From the NCBI GenBank assembly GCA_016870995.1, contig VFZU01000010.1:31882-95881 (forward strand): a DNA stretch of 64,000 bases, given 5' to 3'. The notes beneath the pieces were generated by a model. That model was given only the letters and a program-made list of their open reading frames with translations, had not been told where the DNA came from and ran no database searches. The translations under genes and the position numbers were made by a program. Shown here one piece after another: positions 1 to 8,159 of this stretch (position 1 is its first letter; each line of letters opens with the position of its first letter). This stretch comes from Acidobacteriota bacterium (GTDB lineage: Bacteria; Acidobacteriota; Terriglobia; Bryobacterales; Bryobacteraceae).

Positions 1-485
1 ACCCGACGCGCAAGACGACTCCATTTACTGAAGCCGTCCGCGACACGATGAAGTTTCTCGAGTATGCCCCCATCGAGTTCATCTCCGCCTCCAAAGGCAC
101 CAACGTCAAGCGCCTCTACAAGTTGATTGAAAGTGCGCAAGAGGCGATGAACAAGCGCGTCTCCACGGGCGAACTCAACCGCTTCGTCGACTACATCACC
201 CATGAAACCAACATGAAGGTGAAGTACATTACGCAGGCCAGTGTGCGGCCTCCCACATTTGTCGTATTCACCGACAAATCCAAGCCTCTGCACTTTTCCG
301 ATGAGCGCTTCCTGATCAATCAGATCCGTAAGCACTTCCAGTTCGGCCCCACGCCCATCGCCATCAAGGCCAAGTCCACTCCGGGCCGTGGCCGTAAAGA
401 CGAGGACGGCAAGCCAAAATCAAAGGCAGCCAAGTCGAAGGCCAGCCCTCCTCGCAACGCCGCAAAAAACGCGTCTAAGCAATAA
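1..485 (+). CDS. der: Ribosome-associated GTPase Der (EngA), C-terminal part
   Basis: The reading frame is open from the first bases and ends in TAA, so this is the 3' end of a gene that starts outside the window. The visible protein is the end of the second G domain and the KH-like domain of Der, the double-GTPase needed for 50S subunit maturation. Diagnostic segments are NRFVDYITHETNMKVKYITQ and the block PPTFVVFTDKSKPLHFSDERF, followed by the family ending FGPTPIAIKAK. After it comes a low-complexity Lys/Ala/Ser/Pro tail of about 35 residues, a common species-specific extension. Its last 11 bp overlap the end of the convergent U32-like gene. Family assignment is secure; the GTPase motifs themselves lie outside the window. 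Confidence 0.93.
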   Translation, partial: PTRKTTPFTEAVRDTMKFLEYAPIEFISASKGTNVKRLYKLIESAQEAMNKRVSTGELNRFVDYITHETNMKVKYITQASVRPPTFVVFTDKSKPLHFSDERFLINQIRKHFQFGPTPIAIKAKSTPGRGRKDEDGKPKSKAAKSKASPPRNAAKNASKQ

Positions 486-1341
486 AGCCCATCGCCAATT
501 CGGCGCGCCGGACGCGCTCTCGCGTCAGCGCAATTGCCGTGTTTTCGATGTGCGTCCCATAGGGATAAATGTCCGGCGAGTTCCGCAGCCCAAACTTCAG
601 ATAAATTGGGGCCGCCACGCGAATCAGTTCCGGGATCTCGTAATAGCGTAGGAACCCGCCGATGTTATCCGGCGCTTCCACATAGAAGTCGATCGGTGCA
701 TCGACAGCCGCACGGATTGCTGCAATTTGCGGAATCGATAGATCGCTCGGAATATTGATTGTCGTCGCACCAAGATCTTCCACCAGCCGCGCCGACGCCG
801 GGTTGCAAGGTGCCATCATCACGCTTGTCTTGATGATCAGATCGGCAGGCAAATCGCCTCGCTTCTTGGCCTCTCCCATCACCATCAAATTCCCCAAATC
901 GCTCACCAAAATACTGCGCACTCCCAATCGCACCGCGCGCAAAACATCTTCCATCGCAAACGCCAGTTGATCCGCGCCTCGCAAGCTCAGTCCTAACGTC
1001 CTGCCTGCCGGGGAGAACACCTGCGCCCCCACGTCAAATGTTGCCCTTGGACCTACAAACAGATTCACTTCGATCGAGTGCTCCTGCCCCAGCCGCACCA
1101 TTTCCAGAATCTCGTCATCGGTCAGCAGCATGATGCCACTCCCCTGGCTGATGCGATCCACCGGCACCTTGCGCCGCGCCGCTTCTTCAATCACCACCGC
1201 CAGCGCCTTTGGACCCTCGGTCGATGGAATCTCAATCTTCCACGCCTTGCCGTCTGCAAATCGCTTCTGAGAAGCGGGAGCCGCTACCGGGTCGCCATCC
1301 GGCAATCCCTGAGCCGCAAGAATCTTCTTTGCTTCGTTCAT
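475..1341 (-). CDS. U32-like peptidase family protein
   Basis: A 288-residue protein that resembles the peptidase U32 (PrtC/YhbU/TrhP-like) TIM-barrel family. The central part carries the typical order: SILVSDLGNLMVMGEA, then IIKTSVMMAPCNPASARLVEDLGA, then INIPSDLSIPQIAAI, then a beta strand (DFYVEAP) where canonical members have the EFFVHG motif. The canonical C-terminal cysteine cluster of collagenase-type U32 proteins is not evident, so proteolytic or tRNA-modifying activity should not be assumed. It ends in TAG, 11 bp inside the end of der. No signal peptide is visible, so a cytoplasmic location is likely. Family call is moderate, function unknown. Confidence 0.6.
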   Translation of the reverse strand: MNEAKKILAAQGLPDGDPVAAPASQKRFADGKAWKIEIPSTEGPKALAVVIEEAARRKVPVDRISQGSGIMLLTDDEILEMVRLGQEHSIEVNLFVGPRATFDVGAQVFSPAGRTLGLSLRGADQLAFAMEDVLRAVRLGVRSILVSDLGNLMVMGEAKKRGDLPADLIIKTSVMMAPCNPASARLVEDLGATTINIPSDLSIPQIAAIRAAVDAPIDFYVEAPDNIGGFLRYYEIPELIRVAAPIYLKFGLRNSPDIYPYGTHIENTAIALTRERVRRAELAMGFIA

Positions 1342-1354
1342 TGCGAACCTTATT

Positions 1355-2524
1355 CTATGCTGCCCGCTTCAGCGGCTCCGTTCCCTCGTTGAGTATGTCG
1401 AGGTAGCGCTGGTAGCAATACACCTGATACCGCTCCTTGCCACTGATCTCGCATAACACTTCTTCCTCAATCATAGTTGCGATCTGCTTGCTCACGCCCG
1501 GCCCGGTGAGGTCCATCGCCTTGGCCAACTTGGGTGCCTGCCAGATTGGCCTTTGCCTCAACAACTCATGCATGCGCAGTAAAGTACTCGACGATCGCCG
1601 ATGCGTCTCAAGCCGCTTACGATCCGCTTCGAACAAAGCCACCAATCGCCGCGCTTTCGAATACGCGTTCTCCGCCGTTGAGGCAATGCCCTCCAGATAG
1701 AAAGCCAGCCAGCCTTCCCAATCACCATCTACGCGAACTGCCTGGAGCAGTCCATAGTAGCGATCGCGATTCTGCTTGAAGAACAGGCTCAGGTACAAAA
1801 TCGGCTCATGAATCACACCTTGCGAACAAAGCATCAGTGTGATCAACTGCCGGCCCAGCCTTGCATTGCCATCGAGAAACGAATGGATGCTTTCAAACTG
1901 AACATGCGCCATGCCTGCTCGAATCAGCGGTGGCACGCCGGGTTGCTCCGCATGGATAAAACGCTCCAGCGCGTCCAGGCATTCCAGCATCTCCTCTGGT
2001 GGCGGCGGAACATAGATTGCATTCCTTGGCATGGTCCCGCCGATCCAGTTTTGGCTCGTACGAAACTCACCTGGCTGCTTCTCGCTACCCCGGCCGCGCT
2101 GCAGCAATCGCGCGTGCATCTCGCGGAGCAATCGCAGCGACAGCGGCAGGCTATGCCTCATCCGTTCGACGCCATGAAAGAGCGCTCCGACGTAATTCGA
2201 CACTTCTTCTACATCCTCTTCCGGCACTCCGGGCGCTTGTTCGTTCTCAAACATCAACAAGTCCGCGACCGATGACTGCGTGCCTTCAATCTGCGAAGAC
2301 AACACTGCCTCCTTGCGCACGTAGTGATAGATGAAGAGTGGCAGATCGGGCAACAATAGCCCAAGTGCGTCCAGCCGGCCCAGTGCCAAATTCGCTCTCT
2401 TATACAGCTCCAAATCCTGCCCCAACTCCACCGGCGGCACCGGTGGCAGAGGGTTCGGAGCGAACGCCCTGACCTCTTCGTTGCCAAATCGGGTGACTTT
2501 ATACCTGCCCGTGCAACCTCTCAT
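1355..2524 (-). CDS. Fic family protein with class II inhibitory motif and C-terminal winged helix
   Basis: A 389-residue Fic protein, an enzyme class that usually transfers AMP from ATP to hydroxyl groups of target proteins. The N-terminal Fic_N region carries the autoinhibitory motif SSQIEG (residues 76-81; pattern S/T-xxx-E-G/N). The catalytic loop is HSFLDGNARLGR (214-225). Catalytic His214 and the phosphate-binding Gly-Asn and Arg are kept, but the usual HPF and GNGR positions read HSF and GNAR. The C-terminus (about 310-370) looks like a winged helix, with PKLAKAMDLTGPGVSKQI as the helix-turn-helix. That pairing suggests it may bind DNA and control its own expression; a striking repeat array lies directly upstream. 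Ends in TAG. Family certain, target unknown. Confidence 0.9.
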   Translation of the reverse strand: MRGCTGRYKVTRFGNEEVRAFAPNPLPPVPPVELGQDLELYKRANLALGRLDALGLLLPDLPLFIYHYVRKEAVLSSQIEGTQSSVADLLMFENEQAPGVPEEDVEEVSNYVGALFHGVERMRHSLPLSLRLLREMHARLLQRGRGSEKQPGEFRTSQNWIGGTMPRNAIYVPPPPEEMLECLDALERFIHAEQPGVPPLIRAGMAHVQFESIHSFLDGNARLGRQLITLMLCSQGVIHEPILYLSLFFKQNRDRYYGLLQAVRVDGDWEGWLAFYLEGIASTAENAYSKARRLVALFEADRKRLETHRRSSSTLLRMHELLRQRPIWQAPKLAKAMDLTGPGVSKQIATMIEEEVLCEISGKERYQVYCYQRYLDILNEGTEPLKRAA

Positions 2525-2534
2525 AAGCTCAGTT

Positions 2535-2636
2535 TAAGGAAACTTTCGTTTCCTTATCAATCCATAAGAAAACTTTGAAGATCCAAACTATCCTTAAGTC
2601 AACTACCAGGCCTCTAAGGCAACTCGCCTTTCCTTA
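2535..2636. promoter_or_regulatory. Array of TAAGnnAAC half-sites, candidate operator
   Basis: The Fic-kgd intergenic region holds four copies of a nonamer TAAGnnAAC starting at 2535, 2565, 2595 and 2615, so they are spaced 30, 30 and 20 bp, whole helical turns apart on one face of the DNA. The first copy, TAAGGAAAC, is followed after 4 bp by its perfect inverse GTTTCCTTA (2548-2556). The last copy, TAAGGCAAC, has a near-perfect inverse CTTTCCTTA at the same 4-bp spacing (2628-2636). The array starts 11 bp upstream of the Fic start codon. What is seen is the repeat pattern; binding by the Fic winged helix, or control of kgd, is inference. Confidence 0.6.
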
Positions 2637-2727
2637 ACGTCCCTGAACCTACACACCCACTTTCGTTATCATGAGATGTGGCGTGCATGCGTGCGATTTC
2701 GCGCTTCCACGCCCCAAAAGTACCTAC

Positions 2728-5700
2728 ATGTCTGAATCACGAGAAGCAGCCCCTGCATCGCTCAACGACTGGCTCGCCCAAGAGCTGTACCAGGAATACC
2801 TGAACAATCGCAGTGCCGTCGACGCCGCCTGGAAAGGCATGTTCGACGAAGACTCCACGCCCAAATCCAATGGAGTGTCGCACACACAGAAAGAAGTCCC
2901 CGTAGTGGAATCCAAACCCGCCCCACCCGCAGCCCCAGCCCCGTCTGCACCCCCGGCCGCAACACCCTCTTCCTCAAGCGATCTCATTGCTCGCGCCTCA
3001 GCACCCCCCAAAGAACTCGGCCCCGCCGAGCAATTGGTTCCTTTGCGCGGTACAGCCGCCCGCATTGCCGAGAACATGAATCTCTCGCTCGCCGTGCCCA
3101 CGGCGACCAGCCAACGCTCGATCCCTGTCAAAGTGATCGATGAGAACCGCACCCTCATCAATCAATCCCGCACGATGGCTGGTAAAAGCAAGATCTCCTA
3201 TACCCACATCATCGCCTTCGCCATCAACAAGGCCCTCGCCACCTTCCCGAACGTCAACAACGCTTACGCTGAATCCGACGGCCAACCCTTCCGCTGGGTC
3301 AAGGGCCAGATCAACCTCGGCATCGCCATCGACGTCGCTGGCAAAGACGGCACTCGCTCCCTCGTCGTCCCCAACATCAAGAACACGGGCCAGATGAACT
3401 TTGCCCAGTTCCTCGCCGCCTTCGACGACCTCGTTAAGAAGGGCCGCAACGGCAAGCTCGCCCTCCCCGATTTCCAGGGCACAACCATCTCGCTCACCAA
3501 CCCCGGCACTGTCGGCACGCTCGGCTCTGTGCCGCGCCTCATGCCCGGCCAAGGCGCCATCATTGCCACCGGTGCCATCGATTACCCGGCTGAATACCAG
3601 GGCGTCCGCCCCGAGACCCGGTCTGCTCTTGGCCTCAGCAAGGTCATGATGATGAGCTGCACCTACGATCACCGCGTCATTCAAGGCGCTGAGAGCGGCA
3701 TGTTCCTCGCTCGCCTGCAGGATCTCCTCAACGGTGGCGACAATTTCTACGAGCAGATCTTTGCCGACCTCCGCCTGCCCTTCCGTCCGGTCGCCTGGCA
3801 GACAGATCGTGCTCCCATCGCTCTCCCCGGCAAGGTCAGCAGCGAATCTGCCAAAGAAGCTGCTGTCCTGCAACTCATCCACGCCTATCGCGTGCGTGGT
3901 CACTTGATCGCCGATCTGAACCCGCTCGGCATCGAGCCGCAGTACCACCCCGAACTCGACCCCGCGACTTACGGCCTCTCCATCTGGGATCTCGACCGCG
4001 AGTTCATCACCGGCAACCTCGGTGCTTCCACCGGTCTCGGAGAAGTTCCTGGCGTCAGCACTCTTCGCGAAACTCTCGAAACCCTTCGCCGCACTTATTG
4101 CCACAAGGTCGGCGTCGAGTACATGCACATCCAGTACCCCGATCAGAAGGCGTGGCTGCAGCACCGCATGGAACCCCCCTCGAGCCATGCCCCGCTCGAT
4201 GAGGCCACCCGCCGCCGCATCCTGGAACGCATCCTGCAAGCTGAGCTGTTCGAACAATTCCTTCACACCCGCTTCGTTGGCCAGAAGCGCTTCTCGCTCG
4301 AAGGTGGTGAAACCGCCGTCGCCATCCTCGATGAAATCATCGAGCGCGCCGCCAACTCAAGCGTCCACGAGATCGTCATCGGTATGGCGCATCGCGGTCG
4401 CCTCACCGTCCTTGCCAACACCGTCGGCAAGCGCATGGCACAGATCTTCTCCGAGTTCGAAGGCAACATCGACCCCAACTCGACGCAAGGCTCCGGCGAC
4501 GTCAAGTACCACCTCGGAGCATCGAGCGTCCGTACTTCTTCAAAAGGCAAAGAAGTCGTCGTTAGCCTCGCTCCCAACCCGAGCCACCTCGAAGCCGTCA
4601 ACCCCGTTGTCGAGGGCATCGTGCGTCCCAAGCAGGAGCGCCTCGGCGACGCAAAGCGCGAGCGCGTCATCCCGGTTCTCATCCATGGCGACGCCGCCTT
4701 CGCAGGTCAGGGCGTTGTGATGGAAACCCTCAATCTTTCACAGCTCGAAGGCTACACCACCGGCGGCACGATCCATCTGGTCATCAACAACCAGATCGGC
4801 TTTACCACCAACCCTGAGAGCGCACGTTCCTCCAGCTACTGCACCGACATTGCCCGTATGGTGCAAGCCCCGATTTTCCACGTCAACGGCGACGATCCGG
4901 AAGCCTGCTTCCGCATTGCCCAGATCGCTTTCGACTTCCGCCAGGAATTCAAGCGCGATGTCGTCATCGACATGATCTGCTATCGCAAGCACGGCCATAA
5001 CGAGGGCGACGATCCCTCTTACACTCAGCCGCTGATGTACAAGCTCATCAAGAACCATCCCTCGGTCGCCAACCAGTACAGCGACCGTCTGGTTCGCGAA
5101 AGCCTGCTGAGTGCGGCCGAGCTCGACGCCGTCAAGAAACGCATCACCGCACGCATGGACGAAGGCTACCAGGCTGCGCAAACCAACGCCGAAAAGTTCG
5201 AAACCGTCGAGATGACCAGCTACGAGCAATCGGCCATCCAGCCCGTCAACTCTGGCAGCACAGCCATCGATAAGGCTACGCTCGACAAGATCATCAACGG
5301 CTATCTCAGTGTTCCCGAAGGATTCACGGTCCACCCCAAGCTAAAGACCAACACTCTCGACAAGCGTCGCGAAGTTATCTTTGGCGCACCCCTCGACTGG
5401 GCTACCGCCGAAATGGTTGCCTTTGGCAGCCTCGTACTCGAAGGCACACCCGTCCGTCTCAGCGGCCAGGATTGCCCTCGTGGCACCTTCTCTCAACGCC
5501 ACCTCGAACTTGTCGATTACGAAACTGGCAAGAGGTACCTCCCGCTCCAGCATCTTTCCCCCGATCAGGCCAAATTTGAAGCCGTCGACTCATCATTGAG
5601 CGAGTACGCCGTGATTGGCTTCGAGTTCGGCTACAGTGTCGCGGATCCTCTGACCCTCGTTCTTTGGGAAGCCCAGTTTGGCGACTTCGTCAACGGCGCC

Positions 5701-6489
5701 CAGATCATGATCGACCAGTTCATCGCCGCTGCTGAGTCCAAGTGGGGTCAGCCCAGCGGTCTTGTCCTCCTTTTACCTCACGGCTATGAAGGCCAGGGCC
5801 CCGAACATTCGAGCGCCCGCATGGAACGCTTCCTTCAACTCTGCGCTGAAGAGAACATGATCGTTGCCAACTGCACGACCTCGGCAAACTACTTCCATCT
5901 CCTCCGTCGCCAGATGTACGGTGGTGAAGATCGTCGCGGCCTCCGCAAGCCGCTCATTGTCTTTACGCCCAAGGCCAATCTTCGCAATCCCGCTGCCGCC
6001 AGCTCCGTTGAAGAATTCACGCAAGGTGCCTTCCGCGAAGTCATTGGTGATTCCAACGCCGAAGCCGGCTCCCGAATCACGCGCGTCCTCGTCTGCTCCG
6101 GCAAGGTCTACTTCGACCTCGTCAAGGCGCGTGAAGAACGCAACGCCGACCACGTCGCTATTGTCCGTCTCGAACAGCTATATCCCTTCCCCGCCGACCA
6201 GTTGAGCGACATGCTCCAGCGTTACTCTCCCTCGGCTGAGATCATCTGGGTTCAGGAAGAACCGCGAAATATGGGTGCCTGGCGTTTCGTCCAGGAACAG
6301 CTTTACTTCGTTCTCAACTCGAGCCGCCGCACAGTCCACTATGCCGGCCGACCCGAGGCTGCATCGACCGCCACTGGTTCCTCCAAGCAACATGCCAAAG
6401 AACTCGCTGAATTCATCGACGCCGCGTTTTCTCAGACCGCCCAGCTTCGACCGCGTCGCGTTAAGCTGGTTGCGCGACGCAAAAAATGA
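2728..6489 (+). CDS. kgd: Multifunctional 2-oxoglutarate dehydrogenase E2-E1 fusion (Kgd/OdhA type)
   Basis: A 1253-residue fusion for the TCA-cycle step 2-oxoglutarate to succinyl-CoA. In order: a short E1 N-terminal peptide (LNDWLAQELYQEYLNN), a Pro/Ala linker (about 60-85), an E2 acyltransferase core (about 105-335) with the motif TYDHRVIQGAES, then thiamine-diphosphate E1 (HRGRL; GDAAFAGQG; NNQIGFTT) and the E1 C-terminal domain (EEPRNMGAWRF). There is no lipoyl domain. The E2 motif reads DHRxxQG instead of DHRxxDG, as in actinobacterial Kgd. An upstream in-frame ATG at 2671 would add 19 unrelated residues; MSESREA at 2728 fits the family start better, though neither has a clear ribosome site. 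The stop overlaps the next start by ATGA. Confidence 0.93.
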   Translation: MSESREAAPASLNDWLAQELYQEYLNNRSAVDAAWKGMFDEDSTPKSNGVSHTQKEVPVVESKPAPPAAPAPSAPPAATPSSSSDLIARASAPPKELGPAEQLVPLRGTAARIAENMNLSLAVPTATSQRSIPVKVIDENRTLINQSRTMAGKSKISYTHIIAFAINKALATFPNVNNAYAESDGQPFRWVKGQINLGIAIDVAGKDGTRSLVVPNIKNTGQMNFAQFLAAFDDLVKKGRNGKLALPDFQGTTISLTNPGTVGTLGSVPRLMPGQGAIIATGAIDYPAEYQGVRPETRSALGLSKVMMMSCTYDHRVIQGAESGMFLARLQDLLNGGDNFYEQIFADLRLPFRPVAWQTDRAPIALPGKVSSESAKEAAVLQLIHAYRVRGHLIADLNPLGIEPQYHPELDPATYGLSIWDLDREFITGNLGASTGLGEVPGVSTLRETLETLRRTYCHKVGVEYMHIQYPDQKAWLQHRMEPPSSHAPLDEATRRRILERILQAELFEQFLHTRFVGQKRFSLEGGETAVAILDEIIERAANSSVHEIVIGMAHRGRLTVLANTVGKRMAQIFSEFEGNIDPNSTQGSGDVKYHLGASSVRTSSKGKEVVVSLAPNPSHLEAVNPVVEGIVRPKQERLGDAKRERVIPVLIHGDAAFAGQGVVMETLNLSQLEGYTTGGTIHLVINNQIGFTTNPESARSSSYCTDIARMVQAPIFHVNGDDPEACFRIAQIAFDFRQEFKRDVVIDMICYRKHGHNEGDDPSYTQPLMYKLIKNHPSVANQYSDRLVRESLLSAAELDAVKKRITARMDEGYQAAQTNAEKFETVEMTSYEQSAIQPVNSGSTAIDKATLDKIINGYLSVPEGFTVHPKLKTNTLDKRREVIFGAPLDWATAEMVAFGSLVLEGTPVRLSGQDCPRGTFSQRHLELVDYETGKRYLPLQHLSPDQAKFEAVDSSLSEYAVIGFEFGYSVADPLTLVLWEAQFGDFVNGAQIMIDQFIAAAESKWGQPSGLVLLLPHGYEGQGPEHSSARMERFLQLCAEENMIVANCTTSANYFHLLRRQMYGGEDRRGLRKPLIVFTPKANLRNPAAASSVEEFTQGAFREVIGDSNAEAGSRITRVLVCSGKVYFDLVKAREERNADHVAIVRLEQLYPFPADQLSDMLQRYSPSAEIIWVQEEPRNMGAWRFVQEQLYFVLNSSRRTVHYAGRPEAASTATGSSKQHAKELAEFIDAAFSQTAQLRPRRVKLVARRKK

Positions 6490-7061
6490 ATGAATATCCC
6501 GATTGGGTAGAAGTTCTCCGATACATCGGTCTCGATCCCGTCACTGTCTGGATTGAATACCGCACCGCTCTTTACGTCAGCCTGGTACTTCTTGCCGTTG
6601 GGCTGGTCGGCGGTATTTACGCGCTCTCCATCCGCTTGCGCGGCTTCATCGCCAACTACAAGCACAGCTTCGCCGACCGCATGTCTTTTCATCGCTCGGT
6701 CTTCGAGCTCGAAGAAAAGTATCACGAACCTCTGCTCACAGCCCTCAATAACGAGCCGCTGGTCTACGTCATCCCCGCCATTGCCGCCTCCGACGTCGCT
6801 GGCTTTCACAAATCCGTCGGCCACATCCTACTCACCAAAACCCGCCTGATCTTTGCCTCAGCGGGCAAGAAGATCGAGTACCCCATCGACGCCTTCAACG
6901 ACGCCAACGTCCGCGACGGCAACAAACACATGGAACTCAAGCTCATCTTCGAAAAGAGCAAGCCTATCTTCCATCTCCTTGGCATCAGTCGCGACCATGC
7001 CCAGGAGCTCTTCATGAAGATGCACGCCTTCCGCGTTGCCATCAAGGAATCCCAGGCATAA
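6486..7061 (+). CDS. Membrane-anchored protein with PH/GRAM-like domain
   Basis: A 191-residue protein translationally coupled to kgd by an ATGA overlap. One membrane segment is clear near the N-terminus (about 28-50, YVSLVLLAVGLVGGIYAL), followed by a basic stretch and a mostly beta C-terminal part. The piece HILLTKTRLIFASAGKKIEYPIDAF looks like the strand pattern of bacterial PH or GRAM domains, in which a protein starts to be seen as a small lipid- or protein-binding barrel on the cytoplasmic face. No catalytic motif is visible. The domain call is a pattern judgement, not a confident family match. The coupling to kgd is seen; any role in the dehydrogenase complex is not shown. Confidence 0.7.
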   Translation: MNEYPDWVEVLRYIGLDPVTVWIEYRTALYVSLVLLAVGLVGGIYALSIRLRGFIANYKHSFADRMSFHRSVFELEEKYHEPLLTALNNEPLVYVIPAIAASDVAGFHKSVGHILLTKTRLIFASAGKKIEYPIDAFNDANVRDGNKHMELKLIFEKSKPIFHLLGISRDHAQELFMKMHAFRVAIKESQA

Positions 7062-7184
7062 GCCTTCTGGCTGGTATCAAGCGGTTGCCTTCACGCATTT
7101 AGGGATCAACTACTCCATTCGTGGGACGGACGGGTCGCATGTTATCGCGACCGCTCAGAGAGCCCCCGTCGAAAGGCATACGAA

Positions 7185-8138
7185 ATGATCCCTCGCCTGA
7201 TAGTAAGCCTTACAATTACCTGTGCAATCAATGCCCAGGTATTGTATGTCTCAAGCCTGACCACCAACAGCGCCACAACGATTACCGTCTTGAACGCCGC
7301 GAACGGCGCACGATTGGCGCAAACTCCCGCTCGTGCCGGAGGGCTGGCAGTTACCGCCGATGGCCGCACTTTTTTTGCGACGGACGCAAATGGCTTAAGC
7401 GTGGCCGCCTATACAGGAGCCACCGTCCAGTTATTGGCCACAGCCGCGACCGGCGGCAGTCCTGTAGCCGTTGCAGTCGCTCCCAATGGCGCTCGTATCT
7501 ACGTTGCCGCCGCAGGCGGTGGCAATGTATCGGTGCACGACGCCCGCACGCTGTTGTTGGTTGGTTCAGTAACGGCTGGATTCTCTCCCACAGCCATCGC
7601 GGTACATCCTGACAATAGCCGCTTCCATGTCGCAAATAGCAGCAACCGGGAAATCGCAGTTTTCGACGCCACCTAGTTTCGGCTGATCAAGCGCCTCAGA
7701 ACCAGTGGCGGCCCGGTGGCGCTCGCTTTCCTCAATGACCGAACCCTGCTCGCGCTCGATTCCGGCGCTGAAGCTGTGGTCCGGATCGATACACGCGAGG
7801 ACACTATCGAAGGCAGCTTCCTGGTCGGTCCAGAACCGGTAGCGATGGCACTAGCGACTAACGGCCGTGTCCTGGTATCCAACTCAAGCGACTCGAAACT
7901 GCGCGTCTTTAACGGTGCTACCGGGCAGGCCTTGAACACCATCAATTTGCCCGTTTGCCGCTGGGGACGCTGCTCCGTCATGTCGCTCGCAACTGATGGC
8001 GATACCGTCTATGCCGCCGACTCGAATCAACAAGAGGTCTTTGCCGCAAGTATCTCTTCTGGCGAAATCAAGTCCACTTATCCGGTGCCCGCCGGCCCTC
8101 GCTGGCTCGCCGTCGCACCCGCCCCTCCCGCGAATTAA
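7185..8138 (+). pseudogene. Secreted YVTN/YncE-type beta-propeller protein interrupted by in-frame TAG
   Basis: The frame runs for 317 codons with one TAG at 7674-7676. Both sides read as one protein: a signal peptide (MIPRLIVSLTITCAINAQ), then repeats of the propeller type found in YncE/YVTN proteins (VAVAVAPNGARIYVAA, AIAVHPDNSRFHVANS, and after the stop VAMALATNGRVLVSNSSD and SVMSLATDGDTVYAADS). The stop falls just after VFDAT and before FRLI, inside a typical blade junction. A GTG at 7716 could restart the distal half, but without a signal peptide. A GAAAGG ribosome site precedes the ATG by 8 bp. It heads a run of secreted proteins. Broken gene, assembly error or readthrough cannot be separated here. 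Confidence 0.75.
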
Positions 8139-8159
8139 CTGGCGCAATGGAAACCCATC

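Noticed and set aside
2998..4266. 422-codon minus-strand open frame
   Set aside because: Antisense of the kgd gene; lacks recognisable motifs.
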